Of a stretch of 64,000 bases of DNA, positions 1 to 8,862 are shown one piece after another; position 1 is the first letter of the stretch, and every line of letters starts with the position of its first letter. This DNA comes from Cohnella panacarvi Gsoil 349 (lineage in GTDB: Bacteria; Bacillota; Bacilli; Paenibacillales; Paenibacillaceae): contig NZ_KI911563.1 of the NCBI RefSeq assembly GCF_000515335.1, positions 1,027,598 to 1,091,597 on the forward strand. Direction: 5' to 3'. The position numbers were made by a program, and so were the translations under genes. The notes below the pieces were generated by a model, which saw nothing but the letters and a program-made list of their open reading frames with translations, was not told the DNA's origin and ran no database searches.

Positions 1-113
1 ACGTTAACTTTACCTTCGACGTTCCCGGAATTTCCGCTTCCGCACGCGGTGCTTGCGATCGACAGTCCAAGGAAGAGCGACAGCGTCATTGCCATGCGCC
101 TGCTTATAAACAT
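1..113 (-). CDS. Lipoprotein, N-terminal fragment (cut by window edge)
   Basis: Only the first 37 codons are in the window; the gene runs off the left edge. The start ATG at 113 is preceded by an AAGAGG ribosome-binding site about 10 nt away. The translation is a typical lipoprotein signal peptide: basic start (MFISRRM), hydrophobic core and a lipobox ending S-T-A-C, followed by a Gly/Ser-rich linker. Lipoproteins with this start in Paenibacillaceae are often sugar-binding components of ABC transporters, but nothing of the mature domain is visible, so the substrate is unknown. Confidence 0.7.
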   Translation of the reverse strand, partial: MFISRRMAMTLSLFLGLSIASTACGSGNSGNVEGKVN

Positions 114-211
114 ATACTCACAACCTCTTAATCGTAATTTTTATTATTAAGAACATGAGCAATTATAGCGCCGCTTTAAGAGTGTGTCAACCATTCTGGG
201 AAGAGAATTCC

Positions 212-240
212 CGCGCGCAGCTTCGGTTGGTCGAACTGCA
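212..240 (+). repeat. Single copy of the CGGTTGATCGAACTGCA repeat family
   Basis: This 29-nt stretch resembles the 51-bp units found after the add gene at 51018-51152, sharing a CGCGC start and a core like CGGTTGGTCGAACTGCA. It lies between the metG terminator and the lipoprotein start, in non-coding DNA. With one copy the relation rests on about 30 aligned bases, so it is tentative. Confidence 0.4.
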
Positions 241-268
241 GAACGTCAAGCGGCCGGAATCGCCCAGC

Positions 269-339
269 AACTCGGCTCCGCCGCGCTATTTCACGTAGTC
301 TCGCCCATTCCGCTTCCGTAACTCGGCTCCGCCGCGCTA
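269..339 (+). repeat. Direct repeat with 51-bp spacing
   Basis: A 20-bp sequence (AACTCGGCTCCGCCGCGCTA) occurs exactly at 269-288 and 320-339, a start-to-start distance of 51 bp. The bases between the copies are not repeated further. It lies in the 114-382 intergenic space, next to the metG terminator. No gene is visible in that space. Confidence 0.75.
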
Positions 340-342
340 AAC

Positions 343-376
343 AAAAAGCCTGCGTCCCCATAAGAGACACAGGCTG
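343..376 (-). terminator. Rho-independent terminator of metG
   Basis: On the minus strand an AGCCTGTGTCTC arm, a TTAT loop and a GGGGACGCAGGCT arm are followed by TTTTTG. It starts within a few bases of the metG stop codon. Confidence 0.85.
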
Positions 377-382
377 CTTATC

Positions 383-2690
<2,308 letters not shown>

Positions 2691-2706
2691 TCAAGTTATT
2701 GCCCAC

Positions 2707-2736
2707 AATATAGCCGAATAGACGCGGCGTTGTCAA
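2707..2736 (-). promoter_or_regulatory. Sigma-A promoter of metG leader
   Basis: Minus-strand TTGACA (2736-2731) and TATATT (2712-2707) are separated by 18 nt. The start point would fall near 2700, just before the T-box stem I. Confidence 0.75.
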
Positions 2737-2762
2737 CTTCAAATCGCGGAACACCTGAAAGA

Positions 2763-3011
2763 TTATAACCCCGATTCCGCTCGCTTCCGAGGTTTCCGGG
2801 GCGGGACGGGGTCGAACCCCCCGCGATGGAACGGATGACATTTGCAAATGCGAACGACGGCTAAGTAGGTTCCCTTGGCCGCGCCGTGGACTTCGATCGC
2901 TTCGAGCGCGTATTGCGAGCAGGTCGGCGCGAATCGGCAAGTCGGCGGCTTTAGCGGCGAGATGAATTTTCGGTAGAACCGGATCGGAAGCTGAACGGTT
3001 CGTCTAAGCAT
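2763..3011 (-). CDS. yidD: Membrane protein insertion efficiency factor YidD
   Basis: Small (82 aa) protein of the YidD/HI1000 family, which sits at the inner face of the membrane and helps YidC/Sec-dependent insertion. Family hallmarks are clear: an N-terminal amphipathic/hydrophobic stretch ([16 protein letters not shown]), then [15 protein letters not shown] with the paired cysteines, and a C-terminal [13 protein letters not shown]. Start at 3011 is preferred since AGGGAG lies 11 nt upstream; a GTG at 3023 is in frame but abuts the ribosome-binding site. Metal or disulfide roles for the cysteines are not settled in the family. Confidence 0.93.
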   Translation of the reverse strand: MLRRTVQLPIRFYRKFISPLKPPTCRFAPTCSQYALEAIEVHGAAKGTYLAVVRICKCHPFHRGGFDPVPPRKPRKRAESGL

Positions 3012-3100
3012 CCGCGATCTCACTCCCTGCTGCTGTATATTCTAACTATGCAGGAGAGAGCAACCGAAGTCAAACGTTGGCTAAGTTCAGGGTGCGGCGT

Positions 3101-3836
3101 CGGAATAGAGGTCGATTTGACCTCTACTGCGGCACTTGGCGGAGAAACGTCGGTTTAGAGGTCGATTTGACCTCTACTGCGGCATTTGGCGGAGAAACGT
3201 CGGTTTAGAGGTCGATTTGACCTCTACTGCGGCACTTGGCGGAGAAACGTCGGTTTAGAGGTCGATTTGACCTCTACTGCGGCACTTGGCGGAAGAACGT
3301 CGGTTTAGAGGTCGATTTGACCTCTACTGCGGCACTTGGCGGAGGAACGTCGGTTTAGAGGTCGATTTGACCTCTACTGCGGCATTTGGCGGAGGAACGT
3401 CGGTTTAAAGGTCGATTTGACCTCTACTGCGGCACTTGGCGGAGAAACGTCGGTTTAGAGGTCGATTTGACCTCTACTGCGGCATTTGGCGGAGAAACGT
3501 CGGTTTAGAGGTCGATTTGACCTCTACAGCGGCACTTGGCTGAAGAACGTCGGTTTAGAGGTCGATTTGACCTCTACTGCGGCATTTGGCGGAGAAACGT
3601 CGGTTTAGAGGTCGATTTGACCTCTACTGCGGCACTTGGCTGAAGAACGTCGGTTTAGAGGTCGATTTGACCTCTACTGCGGCACTTGGCGGAGAAACGT
3701 CGGTTTAGAGGTCGATTTGACCTCTACTGCGGCACTTGGCGGAGAAACGTCGGTTTAGAGGTCGATTTGACCTCTACTGCGGCACTTGGCGGAGAAACGT
3801 CGGTTTAGAGGTCGATTTGACCTCTAATGCAGACCC
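3101..3836 (+). repeat. Tandem array of 15 x 50-bp units with a palindromic core
   Basis: The element GTCGATTTGA recurs exactly every 50 bp from 3111 to 3811, giving 15 units. Each unit holds the dyad TAGAGGTC-GATTT-GACCTCTA (8-bp arms, 5-nt loop) followed by a spacer of about 29 nt. The dyad is nearly invariant (one copy has TAAAGGTC), while the spacer shows a few recurrent variants (CAC/CAT, GGAGAA/TGAAGA). The array fills the space between yidD and a small membrane-protein gene. The 50-bp length does not keep a reading frame and no translation signals are present. Confidence 0.97.
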
Positions 3837-3929
3837 AAAGACGGAATTGTGGCTAGCTGATCGGGATTTCACAACGGTCTCCCAGGCCGTTACAGCGGCG
3901 GAATGGCATGGCGGGTTCAACGGGCATAA

Positions 3930-3962
3930 AAAAGAAGATGCCCTCCAGGGCACCCTCATCTT
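3930..3962 (-). terminator. Terminator after the 66-aa membrane protein gene
   Basis: Minus-strand AAGATGAGGGTGCCC, TGGA loop, GGGCATCTTCTTTTTT. It ends transcription from the gene at 3978-4178. Confidence 0.7.
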
Positions 3963-3977
3963 TGCGCGTTGTTCTCG

Positions 3978-4178
3978 CTAAGCGAACCAAGTATTCACGG
4001 TGAAGACCAACCCCGCGACGGAAACCACGGACAGCGCCAAGAACAGAAACCCTTGCCGCTTGTTCTCCTGGAATAACCGCAAGACTCCTAAGCTTAAGAA
4101 CGAACCGATCATCAGAATGAAGATCACGCCGGTAACGAACAACGCGAGCGAGACGTCCTCGACATTAACCAAACTCAC
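3978..4178 (-). CDS. Small two-helix membrane protein
   Basis: A 66-aa hydrophobic protein I cannot assign to a named family. Two membrane segments are visible, roughly residues 9-32 (ALFVTGVIFILMIGSFLSLG) and 42-62 (GFLFLALSVVSVAGLVFTV), joined by a short basic loop (RLFQENKRQG). The GTG start at 4178 has an AAGGGGG ribosome-binding site 7 nt upstream, and a good promoter (4240-4268) and terminator (3930-3962) enclose the gene as a single transcription unit, which supports it being real. Confidence 0.7.
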   Translation of the reverse strand: MSLVNVEDVSLALFVTGVIFILMIGSFLSLGVLRLFQENKRQGFLFLALSVVSVAGLVFTVNTWFA

Positions 4179-4239
4179 AAAGCTGCCCCCTTGGAAGGTA
4201 TCGATTGAATAGTCCGTACGCTAGATAGATTCCTCTAGC

Positions 4240-4268
4240 ATTATACCGATTTACGGCTCTATAAACAA
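4240..4268 (-). promoter_or_regulatory. Sigma-A promoter of the small membrane protein gene
   Basis: Minus-strand TTGTTT, 17 nt, TATAAT. The -35 box overlaps the 3' end of the preceding gene. Confidence 0.65.
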
Positions 4269-4709
4269 TTCGTACTCGTTCTTATCCGAGGGTCTTCGTT
4301 TGAAGCGTACGACCAGCCTTCCTTTGCGAATCGCGGCTCTTCCGGTACGGGGGTAGACAAAGCAAGGCAACCGGATCGTCTGCTTGCCGTTATTCGGCAT
4401 CCCGGTCACCTTCAGCCGGTCCGACGTCGCGAATAGTTGCAGCCCGCGAAGCTCGGCATCCGAATTCATCGCCATCGACACGGTAACGAACTTGGCGTCT
4501 TTGTGCACTTCCATCCGCAACGCGTTTTTCGTCTTCGCGCTTGCATCTTTCTTAGCTCTCTCCATCATATTTTTCACGTACGTATTCAGCCACGCGGGAT
4601 CACCTTGCTTATCCCATTGCTCCACGAGCTTCCACGGCAGATCGCGGCCCAACCACTCCTGAACGATCTTCCAATCCGGAAGCGGCCCGCTGTCGAAAAA
4701 AGAGCCCAT
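4251..4709 (-). CDS. Small heat-shock (alpha-crystallin)-like protein, possibly GerT-like
   Basis: 152 aa. The C-terminal half reads as a run of beta-strands like an Hsp20/alpha-crystallin domain (FVTVSMAM..., LQLFATSDRLKVTGMP..., GRLVVRFKRRP); the N-terminal half is helical and Trp-rich (DWKIVQEWLGRDLPWKLVEQW). Alpha-crystallin-like GerT/CotM proteins occur in spore coats, and here the gene is divergent from the gerP cluster, so a spore-coat role is inferred. Start 4709 is chosen because an upstream ATG at 4751 falls inside a sigma-K-like -10 box (4746-4754) and would not be on the transcript. Family assignment is tentative. Confidence 0.6.
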   Translation of the reverse strand: MGSFFDSGPLPDWKIVQEWLGRDLPWKLVEQWDKQGDPAWLNTYVKNMMERAKKDASAKTKNALRMEVHKDAKFVTVSMAMNSDAELRGLQLFATSDRLKVTGMPNNGKQTIRLPCFVYPRTGRAAIRKGRLVVRFKRRPSDKNEYELFIEP

Positions 4710-4745
4710 CTCCCACCCTGCCTTCCCTGACCGACGCTTATCATT

Positions 4746-4772
4746 CAGCATATGCCTATTCAGCCCAGCCGT
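4746..4772 (-). promoter_or_regulatory. Sigma-K-like promoter of the GerT-like gene
   Basis: Minus-strand AC, 16 nt, CATATGCTG fits the sigma-K pattern (AC, 16-17 nt, CATANNNTA) in most positions. It is divergent from the equivalent element before gerPA. Confidence 0.5.
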
Positions 4773-4800
4773 GCGCGCCGCTCGATCGCTTCAAGGATGA

Positions 4801-4828
4801 ACCTCTGGGCGATCGCCTTCATACACTG
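4801..4828 (+). promoter_or_regulatory. Sigma-K-like promoter of the gerP cluster
   Basis: AC at 4801, 17 nt, CATACACTG at 4820-4828, close to the sigma-K consensus. The Bacillus gerP operon is known to be sigma-K dependent, which supports the reading. Confidence 0.55.
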
Positions 4829-4863
4829 TTGCAAGACGCCACAGCAAAGGAGTCGCTTACACT

Positions 4864-5106
4864 ATGCCTTGTATCGTCGGCAACGTCAAAATACTAAGCG
4901 TCGGCTCTGGCAGCGTGGTCCAATTCGGCGACAGTCTGCAAGTATCACCCTCCAGCACTTCCAAAACTTACGCGGGAGCAGGGTCGTTCCTTACCGGGGA
5001 TTTATCCCGCAGCAATAACGCCGTAAGCGCGACGAACACCAACGATACGGATCTTCAGGATTCATCCGATAACACGGCTACCGGGGCGGGGGGAATCGTC
5101 GGATGA
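4864..5106 (+). CDS. gerPA: Spore germination protein GerPA/GerPF family
   Basis: 80 aa, first gene of the gerP cluster. GerP proteins sit in the spore coat and are needed for germinants to pass through it. The family signature is clear: MPCIVGNVKILSV..., then VVQFGDS and a Ser/Thr/Asn-rich tail. GerPA and GerPF are close paralogues; the first position in the cluster favours GerPA, but only one such gene is present here, so it may serve both roles. AAAGGAG precedes the start and the stop overlaps the start of gerPB. Confidence 0.88.
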   Translation: MPCIVGNVKILSVGSGSVVQFGDSLQVSPSSTSKTYAGAGSFLTGDLSRSNNAVSATNTNDTDLQDSSDNTATGAGGIVG

Positions 5107-5321
5107 TGACCTTAAACGTCAAACAGTCGATCACGATCGGCCAATTGCGCGTGGAAGCCGTCTCTAACTCGGCGGTGCTGCAGATCGGTTGCGCGGGCAG
5201 CATCCAATCGTTATCCCAGCTTTACAATACGGGAGGCTTCACCGAGCCCGCTCCCGAAATCGGGGAAGTCGGAGAGGCGCTCTCGTCGCTTTCGCTCGTT
5301 CCACTTCCCAATCCGACATAA
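5103..5321 (+). CDS. gerPB: Spore germination protein GerPB
   Basis: 72 aa. Starts inside the end of gerPA (ATGATGA overlap), which points to translational coupling. The sequence VKQSITIGQLRVEAVSNSAV and LQIGCAGSIQSLSQLYNTGG match the GerPB pattern. Proposed role is in coat permeability to germinants along with the other GerP proteins; the biochemical function of the family is unknown. Confidence 0.87.
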   Translation: MMTLNVKQSITIGQLRVEAVSNSAVLQIGCAGSIQSLSQLYNTGGFTEPAPEIGEVGEALSSLSLVPLPNPT

Positions 5322-5335
5322 AGGAGGCAGCCTCC

Positions 5336-6004
5336 ATGTACCTGCCGTCGAATCAGGGCCCGGGGACGGCCAAAGGACCGGTCTCCCCGATCTGCGATTG
5401 GCCGACTCTGCTGCAACGGTTCTATGCGTCCGAGCAAATGCTCCAACGAATAACCGCCCAACTCCAATCTCTGCAAAAGCAGCTCGACGACGTCCGTAGC
5501 AAACCCCCGCTGCACGTCGAATACCATTTTGACCAATTGAAGGTCAATCGCCTTGAAGGGACGCTTAACGTCGGGATTAGCCCCCAGGGCATGCCGGACA
5601 TCGAATCGCTCGAAACGCCGGGGAGCGCGAACTGGAGCGTGCAACAAGCGCCCGCCAATGACGACGGTCAAGACGCCGACGATCCGCTGAGCAGAATGCA
5701 GAACGATATGTATCGTTATATGGACTCCGAGGGCACGCAAGCCCTAATCGCGATCGAATCGCGGTACGGCGTCTCCCTCGACGACGCTCACCGCGCGAGA
5801 ATCGTTCAGGACGTAAGAGGGCAATTAAGAGAGAGAGTCCGCTATTACGTCACGATGAAACCTTACCCGGACAAAGGCACCGATGAGGAGAAGCGCCGTT
5901 GGGACGACGAGATCAAGACGAAAACGACAAGAGACATTAACGGCGCCTTCGCCGCCTATTTGCAAAAAATAGCCCCGCCCGAAAGGAAAATATCGCCGCC
6001 ATGA
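5336..6004 (+). CDS. gerPC: Spore germination protein GerPC
   Basis: 222 aa. AAGGAGG at 5321-5327 fixes the start at 5336, although the frame is open further upstream. An N-terminal coiled-coil-like stretch (LQRFYASEQMLQRITAQLQSLQKQL) is followed by the GerPC hallmark VEYHFDQLKVNRLEGTLNVG and a C-terminal helical region. GerPC is the largest GerP protein and works in the coat permeability system. Its stop overlaps the start of gerPD by 4 nt. Confidence 0.9.
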   Translation: MYLPSNQGPGTAKGPVSPICDWPTLLQRFYASEQMLQRITAQLQSLQKQLDDVRSKPPLHVEYHFDQLKVNRLEGTLNVGISPQGMPDIESLETPGSANWSVQQAPANDDGQDADDPLSRMQNDMYRYMDSEGTQALIAIESRYGVSLDDAHRARIVQDVRGQLRERVRYYVTMKPYPDKGTDEEKRRWDDEIKTKTTRDINGAFAAYLQKIAPPERKISPP

Positions 6005-6216
6005 TGATACCGCCCCCGTATAGCCTAACCGTCGCGAACGGACCGATCAAAGTCGGCTCCATTCGAATTCTCGGGATTTCAAGCTCTGCCTCTATGCTGC
6101 TAGGCGACACGGAATCGATCCGGCTTTACTCGTTCTTCGATACGCCGCCGGAGTCCGTCATCGTCGGTCCGCTTGCTCCGCTGCCAAGCTTGCCCGAGGA
6201 GGACACGAATGCCTAA
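6001..6216 (+). CDS. gerPD: Spore germination protein GerPD
   Basis: 71 aa. The signature VGSIRILGISSSASMLLGDTES followed by a Phe/Pro-rich FFDTPPESVIVGPLAPLP matches GerPD (segments quoted separately). It overlaps gerPC by 4 nt and the next gene by 8 nt, so it is in the middle of a tightly coupled operon. Confidence 0.87.
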   Translation: MMIPPPYSLTVANGPIKVGSIRILGISSSASMLLGDTESIRLYSFFDTPPESVIVGPLAPLPSLPEEDTNA

Positions 6217-6595
6217 AGGACAACGAACGACGCGAATCGTATCGATCGCGCTCAATACCGTCGGCTCATCGTCCGTCGCTCAATTCGGGGACAACAACGC
6301 AACGAACCTGAAATCCCGCGCGATCGCGGTGCAGCGAGCCGTCGCGAACAATGATGAAGGCGACGATGTGCGATTCGCCTCTTACGGGCTGTTTACGAGG
6401 CCGCTGCTTCAGCTTCATACCGGCATTACCGTCGGAACTCGCATCGATCGTCCTTCCCCCGATATCGAAATCGGATGCATCGACGTAACCGCCTTATCGT
6501 CGTCCGCTTTACTGCGGGCAGGCTGCGGCGGCCCGCTCACGGCTCAAACCCGCGTCTTGCATATCCGCCATTTCAACAACCCGGGCATTCGCTGA
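6209..6595 (+). CDS. gerPE: Spore germination protein GerPE
   Basis: 128 aa. Start at 6209 follows GAGGAGG by 6 nt; it lies inside the end of gerPD. GerPE features are the early IVSIALNTVGSSSVAQFGD (a GerP-type FGD motif) and a long middle region. The typical cluster of Bacillus continues with gerPF; here no such gene follows. Confidence 0.85.
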   Translation: MPKGQRTTRIVSIALNTVGSSSVAQFGDNNATNLKSRAIAVQRAVANNDEGDDVRFASYGLFTRPLLQLHTGITVGTRIDRPSPDIEIGCIDVTALSSSALLRAGCGGPLTAQTRVLHIRHFNNPGIR

Positions 6596-6711
6596 ATTAT
6601 CGGGATTATCGGTCGATCCGGTACAAACGCACAGGAGTCATTACGCCCCCCGCCATATGCTGACATTGTGATTCGCCATCACATCACTACAAGCGCGGGA
6701 GGTTTGCACAG

Positions 6712-6825
6712 ATGAGTTATCCGGTTGCAGGTGCAGTTGGCTGTGGTCACGGGGTTATGGGAACAGCTGCTTTCGTTCTTGTTCTCTTCATCCTGCTCGT
6801 TATCATCCTACGTGCCGGCTATTAA
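6712..6825 (+). CDS. YjcZ-family sporulation-associated peptide
   Basis: A 37-residue peptide: MSYPVAGAVGCGHGVMG, then one hydrophobic helix (TAAFVLVLFILLVIILRAGY). This layout, Gly-rich start with a single C-terminal membrane helix, is that of the small YjcZ family proteins found in many copies in spore formers. GGGAGG lies about 9 nt before the ATG, and a strong hairpin terminator follows. It follows the gerP cluster in the same direction but after 116 nt, so it may have its own promoter. Confidence 0.85.
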   Translation: MSYPVAGAVGCGHGVMGTAAFVLVLFILLVIILRAGY

Positions 6826-6848
6826 GTCGTAAGCAGTCGCGCACCATA

Positions 6849-6884
6849 AGAAAACCTTGCCGATCGCGGTCGGCAAGGTTTTTG
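6849..6884. terminator. Bidirectional terminator between yjcZ-type gene and PucR gene
   Basis: AAAACCTTGCCGA-TCGCGG-TCGGCAAGGTTTTT, a near-perfect hairpin with A/T runs on both sides, serving the two convergent genes. Confidence 0.85.
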
Positions 6885-6889
6885 AACAT

Positions 6890-8569
6890 TCAGGAGTCCG
6901 TCGCGATCTGTCCGAGCTTCAGCGCGAGATGCAACTGCAGGCGCTCTTCCGGATCGTCCAAAGATACGCCGAGTATCGATTGGATTTTCTCGAGCCTGTA
7001 GACGATCGTATTGTAATGCGCATACAGCTTCTCCGAGGTCAGCTTGATGTTGCCGTTGCAGCGGAAGAACATCTCGAGCGTCTCGACCAGCCGTCCGCCG
7101 CCTTTGCGGTCGGCTTGCTGCAACGGAGCGGCGAACCGCAGCAGGAATTGCTCCCTCTCTTCCCCCGGCGGAATGAGGTACAGCAGCGAATATACGCCAA
7201 GCCGGTCGTATGTGATCACTTCCCCAGGCAATCCGCATACTTCCGCGACTTGCCTCGCCCGTCCGGCTTGCGACCAGCTGCCGTGCAAGCCGTCGTAACG
7301 GTCGACGACCCGGCCCGCGTATAGCTTCAATTCCTTGTCGTCTAGAACCGGGCGAAGTTCGGCTAACAATCTGCCGAGCAGCTGATCGATCCCTTCGGCA
7401 GCCTGTTGATCCCCTAGCGATCCTTTACCCAGCGGCAGGACCAAGGCGAGATCGTTCCCGATCGGCGCGGCGAACAACCCTTCGATCGAACGCAATCGTT
7501 CGGACCGAAGACGGCGCGTGACTTCCCTAAGCTTCTCGGCATTCGGCTCCTTCTGGCGCCATCCTGCCAATACGGCGCACATGCGCGAACCTTCGGGAAT
7601 CGTGCACCCGCATACGTCGGCTCGCAGCTTCCAATCGGCATCGGAGACGATTTTGCCCGTCAACCAATCTTGCAGGAATTGGTCCAAGTACTTGCCTTCG
7701 ACTTCCCGCACGGCTTCGACGTTCGCCATCTCCAAGCCGACCAGGGTGGACAGTCTATCGATGCTTAAAGCATCGATAGACGAGATATCGCGGTATCGTT
7801 CCAACAGAACGAGACACGCTTGGTTCATGTTTCGGGACGGAATCGGGCTCGCGTACACCCGGCAACCGTTCTGAAGCATCGAGAAGCCGTATGCGGCGCC
7901 GCGTACGAACGGTTTGAAAGAGAAGGATTGCAGGAGCGACGAGATTTCCACGGCGTCCGCGTTCCGTATGCTCGTCGACAGCCAGGACTTATCCTGCTCC
8001 CGCACGACGACGACCGGATTGCCAAGCATCCCCTCCAATGCGTCCAGGAAAGGATATAATCCGCCGCCCTCAAGGAGCAGCCGGGTCATGCTCTGAATCC
8101 GGTTCTGCAGATCGGAGAGCTGGGACGTCTCGAGCGCGAGCACCCGTTCCATGCACACCCTGACCACATCCGAGAACTCGAGGTCCGGCGGAAGCTCTAC
8201 CAGCGCGAATCCGAACCGATCCGCCTCCTTCTTCACCTCGCTCGGAATGTCCTTTAAATAGGGTTTCGCCATGATCCCCATGGCGGCAACCCCTCGCTTG
8301 ACCAGCTCCGGGACAAGCTGCAGGAAACGTTCGGGCTCATCCTGGAATAGACGGCCGGTCGTCATTAAGAAATCCCCCGGCTTGACCCATGACTCGATGT
8401 CAGGCAGCTCCATCGCGCTGACTCTGGCGATGGCGCGGTCTAGGCCGGATTGGCCTGCGACGAGCTTGGCATCCCTCATGAGCGGAACGGCCATTAATTC
8501 GTTCACTGTAAATATAGATTCAGCGGCTGATTTAGCGGTAGATGATTCCTTGCGCGGCAGCATGGCCAT
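6890..8569 (-). CDS. PucR-family transcriptional regulator
   Basis: 559 aa. The N-terminal PucR ligand-sensing domain (about residues 20-145: FTVNELMAVPLMRDAKLVAG...ELPDIESWVKPGDFLMTTG) is followed by a middle region resembling a degenerate GGDEF-like/CdaR module and the C-terminal PucR helix-turn-helix (about 495-555: LVETLEMFFRCNGNIKLTSE, HYNTIVYRLEKIQSILG). PucR-type regulators control purine, amino-acid or other nitrogen-compound catabolism. No candidate target operon is adjacent, so its role here is not known. GAGGGGG is 7 nt before the start. Confidence 0.88.
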   Translation of the reverse strand: MAMLPRKESSTAKSAAESIFTVNELMAVPLMRDAKLVAGQSGLDRAIARVSAMELPDIESWVKPGDFLMTTGRLFQDEPERFLQLVPELVKRGVAAMGIMAKPYLKDIPSEVKKEADRFGFALVELPPDLEFSDVVRVCMERVLALETSQLSDLQNRIQSMTRLLLEGGGLYPFLDALEGMLGNPVVVVREQDKSWLSTSIRNADAVEISSLLQSFSFKPFVRGAAYGFSMLQNGCRVYASPIPSRNMNQACLVLLERYRDISSIDALSIDRLSTLVGLEMANVEAVREVEGKYLDQFLQDWLTGKIVSDADWKLRADVCGCTIPEGSRMCAVLAGWRQKEPNAEKLREVTRRLRSERLRSIEGLFAAPIGNDLALVLPLGKGSLGDQQAAEGIDQLLGRLLAELRPVLDDKELKLYAGRVVDRYDGLHGSWSQAGRARQVAEVCGLPGEVITYDRLGVYSLLYLIPPGEEREQFLLRFAAPLQQADRKGGGRLVETLEMFFRCNGNIKLTSEKLYAHYNTIVYRLEKIQSILGVSLDDPEERLQLHLALKLGQIATDS

Positions 8570-8787
8570 TGTGCAACCCCCTCGACACTCATCCCTATCT
8601 CGTCATGCGACGAAAAATCGATGCTATACGTTCGTAAACGTTACATACACTAACGTAGATTATCGTGATTAACGAAAAATTGAGTCGTTATGTAATATAA
8701 TATTACATATGCACGCAATTGTCTTTAGGGATTGTTGCTAATAATCGCAACTTGGCACTGTGCATGGCATACAACAGCCTCTTCAGA

Positions 8788-8828
8788 AAAAGCCGGCTTC
8801 AAAGTCGCGAAGACTTTGAAGCCGGCTC
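8788..8828 (-). terminator. Terminator of the sensor kinase gene
   Basis: Long minus-strand hairpin: AGCCGGCTTCAAAGTC, TTCGC, GACTTTGAAGCCGGCT, then TTTTTC. The rest of the 8570-8862 gap holds only AT-rich promoter-like DNA for the PucR gene; no gene is seen. Confidence 0.9.
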
Positions 8829-8862
8829 TCGTCGTTCCTTATTCGGAAATCTTATTGCGAAA

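Noticed and set aside
3101..3836. CRISPR array
   Set aside because: The whole 50-bp unit repeats, including the part that would be the spacer; no unique spacers and no cas genes.
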